From Auxenochlorella pyrenoidosa (Eukaryota; Chlorophyta; Trebouxiophyceae; Chlorellales; Chlorellaceae), in NCBI GenBank assembly GCA_001430745.1, contig KQ482066.1, forward strand, positions 1,327,312 through 1,348,615: a stretch of DNA of 21,304 bases, written 5' to 3'. The notes beneath the pieces are model-generated. The model did not search any database. It was not told the origin of the DNA and saw nothing but the letters and a program-made list of their open reading frames with translations. The translations under genes and the position numbers were made by a program. The stretch's first letter is position 1, and each line of letters begins with the position of its first letter. Of this stretch, positions 9,401 through 17,785 are shown piece by piece.

Positions 9401-9930
9401 CCTGCCGACTGCAAGGGCAGAGGGAACATGGTGCAAGAAGTGGGTCGTCGGGTGCGTTGTCGGGACCGCACAGGCAGCGCGGCCACCGTGGACAGCCGCA
9501 GGCTCGTCGCCACTTGATACACTCTCGAAACAGCCCTGTAGCTGATCACCCGCCTCGAGCACGGCCGGAACTCGCAACTCTGGGCCAAAAAAAACCCTCG
9601 ATGTCGCGCGGCCTGGGCAGCTGTTTGTCCATCTCCTGCGGACTGCCTTCTACTTGCCCAAGATGAAGTCGAGAAGTCGCGGAGAGAAGGCAGGAGCAAC
9701 TTAGGTGCATTCAGAAATGCCGGTGCCGCACCCGCCACATCAGCCGCCACTTCTGGCACAAATTTGCGGGTGGCACAGCAATGCCTGGCGGATAATTTAC
9801 AAGCGTAGCTCATGCTGATGTACACTATCATAAGGGAACGTGGAAGTGGAGGGAAACACGTAATCAATAGGGGGCATGGCGGCAACTGGCGACAGCGGAC
9901 TGTATGCACACTTCTGTACCTGAGCAGGCG
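9401..9930. other. Intergenic region between SRPBCC copies 2 and 3
   Basis: Promoter side of copy 2 and 3' flank of copy 3, with a UGUAA signal at 9797-9801. The copy 2 frame is open upstream of its ATG to about 9577, but no conserved residues are seen there. Nothing else is recognised. Confidence 0.5.
9797..9801 (-). terminator. UGUAA poly(A) signal of SRPBCC copy 3
   Basis: TTACA on the top strand, TGTAA on the gene strand, 130 bases past the stop at 9931. The spacing is nearly the same as for copy 2. Confidence 0.55.
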
Positions 9931-10687
9931 TCAGCTACCCTGCTCTACAGTCTTCTTAAGCGCCTCATTCATCGACACGAAACCCTTCTCGGTGTCTTTC
10001 AGCATGCCGCCTACCAGGGGGAGCAGCAGGCCGCTGAAGCGCTCGCCGTGCACAAAGCGGGTGCCAGCCTGGGCGCCGCTGCTGCCGCTGCTGCCCGGCG
10101 CCGGCTCCACACGAAAATAGTGTTCTCCCACAAACAGCCCGGGAATGGGCAGAGATCCCCGCCAGCGCAGCTCCTCGCCGGGCTTCACTGCATGACACAC
10201 AGCCAGGGGAGCGAACATTCAAGTTGCGGGGTGCGGCGCCGAGCAAGCCGCGCCAAGCACATGCTGCATGCTCGACCGCGCTCGGCGTGCATGCGGCTGG
10301 CATCCATGGCTCTCCCAGGTGCGGTAGTAGCGCTCGCTGGGCACATACGATGCTGGCAGCAGGCAGGCTTGGGAGTGCTGGGGAGCTGTCGGCGGACCGG
10401 CAGCAGCCTGCACGGCACCGCCGCAGCAACGCACGCAGCAGCAGGCGGGAGAGGGGGCTGGCCTCACCGACCAGCAGCAGCGGCTTGAAGGTCTGGGGGC
10501 TGCGCGCGCCGGGCAGCTGGAAGGTTGCTGCGACTCGAGCGCCCTCCTCCAGCGGCCCCTCAAAGCCAACAATAAAGGGGTTCCAGCCCTTGGCTCCCAG
10601 CAGGTCGGTCTCTGCCGTGAGCACCTCCCACACCCTGGCAGGGGGGGCGGCGATCTCGATGGTGGTCTCTATTGTGCGGCCAAACAT
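9931..10687 (-). CDS. SRPBCC (polyketide-cyclase-like) protein copy 3, intact (158 aa)
   Basis: Exons 10687-10468 and 10187-9931 with a phase-1 intron of 280 bases. ATG 10687 gives MFGRTIETTIEIAAPPARVW. An in-frame ATG at 10756 would add 23 residues (MASQPHSN...), which the neighbours lack. Motifs: KGWNPFI (W35), GPLEEGARV, KPGEELRWRG (75-84), PGLFVGEHYFRVEP, TRFVHGERFSGLLLPL, and the C-terminal helix GFVSMNEALKKTVEQ. The length matches single-domain SRPBCC/Polyketide_cyc2 proteins, which bind or process small hydrophobic molecules. No catalytic residue can be assigned, and the ligand is unknown. It is the only one of three tandem copies with an unbroken C-terminus, so it is probably the functional parent. 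Expression from its own promoter is likely, since gaps of about 530 bp separate the copies. Confidence 0.85.
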
Positions 10688-11352
10688 GGTGGGTGCCTGC
10701 GGCTGCGCGGCAGCAGGCATGACATGGGGGTGATTACTATGAGGCTGGGATGCCATAACCCTTGGTTGCGCAGGCGGCCCTTGCAGTCGGCGGCAGACCC
10801 CGCCCTGGCAGGGTGCCAGCACTACGGTCAAAGATTTGTATAACCCGAGCAGGGGTGGACAGGAAGCAAAGTGGCGGGAGGTGGGAGGAGGTGACGGCAA
10901 GAAGGCAGAAAGGCGGCAGCAGGAGGCGCCAGTGGCAGCGCCGGCGACGGCAGCTTGGCGGGACGCCTGCAGCCCCCCCAGTCTGCTTCAGTGTCATGCG
11001 ATCACTGTTTCGCACCGGTTGCGAGATAGCCAGGGTCGGATAAGGGTGGTGGCCGCTCTCAAGGGTTCTTGCGAGAGACAACACGCTGCAGACGCTGTCC
11101 TTTTGATCCGGGCTGCGTTTGCAAGCTTGAAAGCAGGCCTTTATCTCAGCACTGTTCGGAGATGCCGAAGACAGGAATGTTACGGCATGCTGACGCAAGC
11201 CTCCCGCTGCGGCGGTGACACAAGGGCATGTTGACATCAGCAGGCCCGCCACTTGCAGGGCTCGCGGCTGCCAGGTCTGCAGGGCACATGTACTTCAGCA
11301 TTCGACCTCATGCTGATGGACAAAGGGCCGTCTGTACAGCCCCTCACAGCCG
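10688..11352. other. Intergenic region upstream of SRPBCC copy 3
   Basis: Separates copy 3 from the 3' end of the membrane-protein gene; both are on the minus strand. A weak TATA-like stretch lies near 10833-10846 on the minus strand. No exact UGUAA follows the membrane-protein stop here. No gene is supported. Confidence 0.4.
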
Positions 11353-13557
11353 CTAGCCGTCTGTGAGCACCTCTGCAGGCATCAAGGGCCGCGCCGCCAC
11401 GAGCGCAGAGATGCCCCACCACAGCAGACAGCTGGACACGGGAAGGCACCAGGGAGGGCGCACGGAGTGGGGTTTGTTCCCGGGCAGATGCGCTGGCTCA
11501 CTGTTGGCATGCACTGCCAAAGGGCAGCACAAGAGGCGCATGCACCCCCTTGGCTAGTTGGCAGCCTCACCTCACAAGGTACGCCTCTTGCAGCGCGGCA
11601 GCAGGGGCAACGCAACAAGCGTCGGCCTGGCCGGGGGCGTGCTGGCCCTCCTCGCCGCCCTGCTGGCCCTGGCCGCCCTGCTGTGCTGCGGGGCCTGGTG
11701 CGGCGCCAGGCGCGGCGTGCTGCTGGCGCGCCTCGTGCGCGCGCTGCTGGTGCTGCGCCATCAGCAGGGGGATGGCCACGGCCAGCAGGGCCAGCAGCCA
11801 GAGGCTGATGGTGTGGCACCGCTCGGCTGGGGACAGCTGGCGGGGCTGCAGACATAGCCTGTCGGACAGCGCGCAGGCCGGCCATGCGGGAGCAAAGCTG
11901 CAGCAGCGAGCGGGCAACAGGGGACTACGGGCATGTGCTTGGAGCGCAATTGTTTTCCCAAGCAGCAGGAGCAGCTGGTTTACTCTCCTCACACCAAAAC
12001 CTGCTTCACCAGCACGGTGGCACGGTGGGAGCGGCAACATGCAGGATGCACGAGCATGCAACAGCGACTCACTGCACAGCCTCAAGGGCGGCATGCAGCT
12101 CCCGCAGCGCGCGCAGCGAGGCGCAGTCTGCTGCCAGGCGGCCGCACATGGGGGCGCTCATCACAGCCTGCGGCACGCTGGAGACGCTCGGCCCCAGACC
12201 TCAAATGCTGTCGCGGGATGCTGGGCGCCGGTGCGCACAGCAGCAGCAGTAAGCACTAGGTGGCCTCAGCTGCCAAAAGCTGCTGAGCCGAAGCCTGAGC
12301 ATTCGCTGCAGCGCCAGCAATTCTGCGGCAGACACTCACCGGCTGCAGCACCATAAGAGGCAGGACGGCTCTGGCAAAGGCCACCGGGTAGCGGCTGCAG
12401 GGCCTCATGAGAAGCGGGAGGCAGCCTCAAAGGCGGGTTGGTGAGCATCATGCACCATGATGAGCACTGTACAGCACACGCCGCACCGAACATGTCCTGT
12501 ACACGCGGCAGACGTGTGTGGCACAGAGCAGAGGCTCCCAGCTCCCAGCACGTCGGGCGCCTTACCCACCCACCCTCACACACACACCAACTGCCAGCAC
12601 CACCACCCGCCCGCTGCCACGGCCACTCACGCAAAGCCCCACCAAATGATGTGCAGGGCGGCGGTGTTGCTGATGGACATGAGCAGCAGCAGGAGGGAGG
12701 GAGAGCCATGGTGCAGCAGGAAGATGGGCTGGCTGCCGCCAAACACTGCGGGGCAGGGTGCCAGGCTTGTTGCTTGTTTGGCTTCAAGTCTGTCTAACTG
12801 CAGCGGAACTAACGACACAGACAGGACAGCAGGCAAGAGGTTGTAGGGCTGACCTGTCGGCGCAGAGCCGGCAGCGACTGTGTTACCACGCAGAGCACCA
12901 CTAAGTGGAGAGCTTGGCATCTCAAAGAGAAGGGGCATTGGCACGTACTGGCACCTCCAGTTCATGCGCTCAAGCAGACTCCCGAGCCAGGCAGCACCCA
13001 CCCAGTGCAACGATGACGGTTGTGAAGTGCGCGGCCCCGCAGATCGACACCAGCTCCCGCCAGCGCACGTACGCCTCCCTGCGCCGCCTGAGCAGCAGCA
13101 GGAAGAGGGCTGCCAGCAGGGCAAAGGATGCCGGCCACAGCGCCAGCGCTGCAGCGGAGACGTGTGTGCGAGCGACGGGCAGGTGGGTGCAGCTCGACCG
13201 TAAGGACATCATCGTGCCACTGGTCTGCCCCTGGCAGGCACACAATTTAACTGCTGACTGTTGGAATGTGCAAGGCCTGCTGTAGCCCAGCAGTTGCTGC
13301 TCCTTTCTGCCCGATGCGCAGCGCGAGTCCAGGCAGCCCTGCTAAGCATCCCTAGCAGCCTACCTAGCCGCCTCTCGGCGAGCCACGTCTTCACCGCTAG
13401 GGCAGTCCACAGCACGATGCTGGCCGTCCAGGCGCTGTGATCAGCCTCTCTGGCAGCGCGATCGCTGCAGTACCTGCAGATGGGGGTGGGGCGGGCGGGG
13501 CGGCAGCGGCGTGACGGCGGGCGGGGCGGCCACCCTATACGGGCGAGTTTCCTCCAT
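11353..13557 (-). CDS. Unrecognised polytopic membrane protein, about 7 membrane segments (298 aa model)
   Basis: Exons: 13557-13541 (tentative), 13464-13364 (or from 13473), 13148-13002, 12745-12631, 12394-12340, 12167-12073, 11858-11571, 11431-11353. Every junction keeps phase and ends at TAG. Hydrophobic segments at about 17-34 (AWTASIVLWTALAV), 41-59 (ending AALFLLLL before RRRRE), 71-91, 103-127 (SPSLLLLLMSIS), 128-152, 192-211 (TISLWLLALLAVAIPLLM) and 273-290 (CLLWWGISALVAA). Between the last two lies a loop of about 50 residues rich in Gln, Gly, Ala and His. I do not recognise the family; no transporter or receptor signature stands out. The 17-nt first exon (MEETR plus two bases) is a guess, since the next exon has no ATG. 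The internal exons are well supported by splice phase and hydrophobicity. Confidence 0.65.
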
Positions 13558-13608
13558 TGGCGGGCTCGAACAATCAGGACGAGGCGCCAGGCTGTGATTT
13601 CTCGAACC

Positions 13609-13615
13609 TTGTATA
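13609..13615 (-). promoter_or_regulatory. TATA-like element upstream of the membrane-protein gene
   Basis: TATACAA on the minus strand, 52 bases before the proposed ATG at 13557, in a less GC-rich stretch. Suggestive only; it depends on the tentative first exon. Confidence 0.25.
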
Positions 13616-13826
13616 GGGATTTTCAACGTATCGAGCCACTGCAGAAGGCAAGCGCCCTCCACCAATTCCCGTGCGTGCATTGCGCATTTTGATGCACGGA
13701 CACACATGAAACCACAAGGGTTGTCGCCGGGTTGAGATGACTAGAAGCCAGGGTGCAGCGCCGAATCGCCTGCTACCGCCCTGGTGTAAGCACCCGCATC
13801 TGCATCCAGCAATGCGTATCCGATGC

Positions 13827-13831
13827 TTACA
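13827..13831 (-). terminator. UGUAA poly(A) signal of the CenH3 gene
   Basis: TTACA on the top strand, about 378 bases past the CenH3 stop at 14209. It is the only exact match in this intergenic region on that strand. Confidence 0.45.
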
Positions 13832-14208
13832 CGATCAATTGATGAACAAAAAGCGCTCTTATTGGTAACATGAAAGCAGCTTGGTGGTAGGAGCAGTGCT
13901 GAGGTAGCGGCGAAACATGGAAACGACGGCAGGGAGCGTACGTGTGTGCACATGGGCGGCGCCAGCGCAACCCAGGGCAGGCAATTTAAGTCCAGCGGGC
14001 GAGCAAATTCAGACAGCACAGTGAGGGACAGTCGACAAAAAGGCAGTGCGAGAGGCAGGGAATGTACAGGGGTCGACCAGCTGGCTGGCCAGCAGGCAGC
14101 CGGTTCTGGACAAGGGCTCACGGCCATGCTGAGTGGGCGTAGGCAGCGGGAGCGCTGGCTGGCAGCGGGGCGGCACGGACGCGGCGAGCAGCGGATAGCC
14201 CCGGCCGC

Positions 14209-15842
14209 TCAGCCGAGGAAGTCAAGGTCGCCTCGCAGACGCTTGGCCAACTGCAAGCGGAGGGCGGGGCGCGCAGGGCTTGCGCACGGCTCCGGGCAAG
14301 GAGCAGCATTGCAGAGCAGGGCCCGCCTGCTGCAGGCGCCGGCCTTGCCCCGCAGCGCAGCCAGCTGCCGGGGCGCCAGCGCAGGCACAGCACAGAAAAC
14401 ATTTTCCCTCGTCCACTGCCCACCTGCATGTCCTTCACAAAAATGGTGACCCGCTTGGCGTGAATGGCGCACAGCTGCAGAGCAGAGGATCGAAAGACGC
14501 GGCGCCTGCTGCTCAGTTGGCGCTGCATGCGGCTGAGGTGGCATAATGTGGCATGAGCGCCACGCTCAGGCGTTAGACTGCCCGCCTGGAACAGCAAGCG
14601 CTGCGCGCAGTGCTGGCAGCGCAGGAGTTGGCTGCCCCCATGCGCCCTGCACAACACCATGCCTGTTGAGCGGCCACAAAGGCTCCAGTGCTGGCAGCGC
14701 GCAAAAGCGCGCAGCACCCAGCTGGCAGCGCGAGACCAAGCACCCAGCACCCACCTGCGTGTCCTCAAACAGGCCCACCAGATAAGCCTCCGCCGCCTCC
14801 TGCAGCGCGGTCACGCCCTGCGTGCCGGGGAAGGGGGGCAGGAGGCTCGGCGGTCGCGCTCCTGCCAGTTCAGGCAAGGCACCAGTCAGCGTGAGGAAGC
14901 GCGGCGAGCCAGGTCAGCACACTCTGCCCAGGGCCAGCCCAGCACAACCGGAGAGCACACGGCTCCAGCCTGTCCCTTGCCGAGCTGGCATGCTCGCAGC
15001 CCTGTGTGCCCAGTGCCCAGCACCTCTCCCTCGAAAGCGCAAGCCAGCAAGATACGCCCGCGGACCTGCACGCTCCAGCGGTAGTTGTCACGGTACGCTC
15101 CCAGCAGCTCGCGGGCAAATCGCCAGAAGCTGCAGGGGGGTGTAGAGGGGAGAGCAGCGGCCAAGGGGGAGTTAGGGGGAGCGGTGGTGCTGGGCAGGCG
15201 CAACGCCAGGCACGGCGAGCGTTCCATGGCTCCAGCAGCAGCGAGCAGCTGGCAGAGCACGGCTGTTGAGCGGATCAAGGCGAGCCCTTATATGTGATCG
15301 CTGCTCCTCAGATGGAGTTCAGGCGGTGGGTCGTCATCCACACTGGCAAGCAGCCCTTGCTGGACAGCCCCTCGGACCCCACCCCCAGTTGTCGGCTGCG
15401 CACTCACGGCGCCTTGGGGATGAGGTGGCGCGTCGCATCCTTGCCCTGCCGCTGGTACTTCCGGATCTCCCTGCACGGCGCGGGATGGAGGAGGGCATGG
15501 AGTGAGGGCAGCAGCTCGCCTCCTGGGGCAGCGGCGTCAAATGCAACACACCTGCACATCGCAACGCGGGCTGCCAGCCGGTGCTGCACGCGCAGCGCGC
15601 CCCCCCCCCTGCCTCCCTGCCCCCACTCACTGCAACGCAGCCACGCCAGGCCGCCGGCGGTGCGCGCGCACGGCGCGCTGCACGGAGCGCGGCGCGCGGG
15701 GCCCGTAGCGGGTCTGCCGCCCGCCAGCGCTTGGACCAGTCGGCGACTCCTTGGGCTCCGTCTTGAAGACGGTGCCCCCCTTGGGCTTCTTGAACCCCGT
15801 CGGGAGGCCCACCTGCTTGCGGGCCGCGCTCTTCTTGCGCAT
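14209..15842 (-). CDS. Centromeric histone H3 variant (CenH3/CENP-A), 164 aa
   Basis: Replaces H3 in centromeric nucleosomes and marks the kinetochore site. Exons 15842-15631, 15470-15408, 15129-15066, 14817-14755, 14474-14424, 14250-14209, all GT-AG and in phase. The N-tail starts MRKKSAARKQVGLPTGFKKP, basic and only loosely H3-like. The histone fold then follows H3: RRRPGVAALQEIRKYQ (alpha N), FWRFARELL (alpha 1), TALQEAAEAYLVGLFEDT (alpha 2), LCAIHAKRVTIFVKDMQ (alpha 3). Divergent points favour CenH3: Trp111 in RWS, where H3 has Phe and plant CENH3 has RW; loss of the H3 DFKTDLRFQ block; a linker before alpha 1 four residues longer than H3; a C-terminus ending LDFLG instead of RGERA. Many introns and single-copy context also differ from replication-dependent H3 genes. 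Divergent neighbour of RAD50. A fast-evolving non-centromeric H3 variant is the main alternative. Confidence 0.87.
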
Positions 15843-16406
15843 CGCTGCGCCTGGCCTGCACACGGAGCGAGGGGCCGGCCTCGCGTCGGCAGGCGGCGCT
15901 GGGTGCACGGCAAGAATGCACGGCGGGCGAAGATACCCTGCGACTGGGCTGCACAGCCTGCTTCCTCGTGCAGAATTTACCGGCCGAGGGAACGGTGGCA
16001 GAGGGGCGCGCGTGCAAGTGGCAGCAAGTGAAGGTGACGGGTCCCGCTCCGGCGCTGAAATTGTGAGCCGGTATTCACCTCGGCCAGAGGGGACACTGCT
16101 GCTGTCTTCCTGGAGTCCTAGGAAGGTAGTGCGCAGAGTTGTGGAGCGTCACAGCCCCTGGGCTCCGCTGTATGCGCGAGGGGACGCACAGGCAGCTGCA
16201 GGGAGACATCCAGGCTGCCGAAGATGCAGGGCGAGCACAGCAAGCGCAGCAGTCCAACTTGAGGAGGTCCTGGGGCCTCCAGAGCTCGATCTGCAGCGAT
16301 CGAAAGGCTGGTTAACGTGTTGCAGCTGCTGGGATAGCCGGCAGACGCGCCCAGGTGGCGCTCGGGCGAGCGCAGAGGACTGGGCGGCCCAGGAGCGCCC
16401 GTCAAT
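15843..16406. promoter_or_regulatory. Divergent promoter region between CenH3 and RAD50
   Basis: 564 bp separate the two start codons, so both promoters and 5' UTRs must fit here. I found no exact E2F site (TTTSSCGC) or clear TATA box. A top-strand open frame runs through the whole region and into RAD50 by chance. Confidence 0.55.
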
Positions 16407-17742
16407 ATGGGGTGCAACATCGACAAGGTCGGTCAAACCGCCGAGAGCGCCCTGCACTGCACTGGCCTCGCATTCCTCAAATGCCCCGCCTGAAATATGT
16501 GATCATGCCGCCTCCACACCTTTGCAGATGCTCATCAAGGGTGAGGAGAACGCCTGGGTCTGGCTGCAGGACTGGAGCGGCCTGCAGGGGACCTTTGGCA
16601 CCAGCGGTGCGCACAGGTGGCCGCCTGTTCCAAATCTCCCTGCCTGGCGGTGCTGCTCTCGTTTGCCTCCTCCTGCAGGCATTCGGTCCTTCAGCCCGGA
16701 CAATCAGAATGTGATCGAGTTCTACAAGCCTCTCACGCTCATCGTGGGGCACAACGGCGCTGGAAAGACGGTGCGGGCGCCCTGTGGCCGCCGCCGCCCG
16801 TTGCGTTTGCATTCCGCGCCCGGACGGGCGAGGGGTGGCTGGGCCGAGGCGCTCGCCACCCCCCCCACCGTGCAGCCTTCCCTACCATAATATTGTTCGT
16901 TAGCCCAGTGCACCTTCCACCAATCTCCCCGCAGACCGTGATCGAGTGCCTGAAGATGGCATGCACGGGCGAGCTGCCGCCGAACACGCGCTCCGGCCAG
17001 TCGTTCATCCACGACCCCAAGGCAAGGCCGCAGCTCTGCATCTTCTACATGCTGGATGCATCACACCATGCTGAATCACTGATGCATCCCTTTTTCTGCG
17101 TGCAACTGGGTGCTGGCGACGGACTCCCGACCCCTGCTGGGTCTCCACTGCTGCGCAGGTGGCTGGGGAGACGGAAGTCAAGGCGCAGATCAAGCTGCGC
17201 TTCATCACTGCCACGCGGCAGCCCGTCGTCATCATCCGCTCATTCCAGCTCACGCAGGCGAGCTTTTTTTAGATTCAATTTTGGGTTAAATTTCTGATTA
17301 GTTGTAAAAACTTTTCGGGGGGGGGGGCATGCGCAGTGGCCAGTTAGGCTGCCCGGCGCTCGTCTGCGTGCACGGGCTGTGGCAGCTGCAAGCTCTGCAA
17401 CCTTGCGGGTGCTTGGCGCACGGGGGGTGCTCGGAACGTGTATGTGCCAGACACCGAGCAGGTGTGCCCGCCGGCAGCCTTATGTGCTGCGCTTCTCCTG
17501 CCCCCGAGGCTGCAGAGGGCGGGCGCGCAGCAGCCATGCCTCGCGGGCACGGCACGTGCTTGCGCACCGGTCCAGCCCCGTGCCAGCTGACCCTCTGTGC
17601 TATCCGCCGCCCCCCGCCTGCAGAAGAAGAGCTCCCTGCAGTTCAAGGCCCTGGACAACGTGCTGCAGACCATCAACCGCGAGACGGGCAGCAAGGAGGC
17701 GCTATCCTACCGCTGCGCTGACATCGACAGGTGCGGGCCAGG

Positions 17743-17785
<43 letters not shown>

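Larger units (their letters stand above)
13558..14208. other. Intergenic region: CenH3 3' flank and membrane-protein promoter
   Basis: The right part is probably CenH3 3' UTR, with a UGUAA signal at 13827-13831. The left part is the promoter side of the membrane-protein gene. A minus-strand open frame at 13741-14127 has no domain and lies within the presumed UTR. No RNA gene is seen. Confidence 0.45.

Noticed and set aside
13741..14127. A 128-codon minus-strand frame beyond the CenH3 stop
   Set aside because: It has no domain or splice support and lies in the expected 3' UTR with a UGUAA signal inside it.
15843..16406. E2F-type cell-cycle sites in the CenH3-RAD50 promoter
   Set aside because: Only a near match (ggcgctgaaat) was found, with a mismatch in the core, so it was not annotated.
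15751..16890. A 379-codon top-strand open frame from CenH3 exon 1 into RAD50
   Set aside because: It is antisense to CenH3 exon 1 and then reads through RAD50 introns. The only conserved residues are the RAD50 exons, which happen to be in the same frame. Long chance frames are common in this GC-rich DNA.
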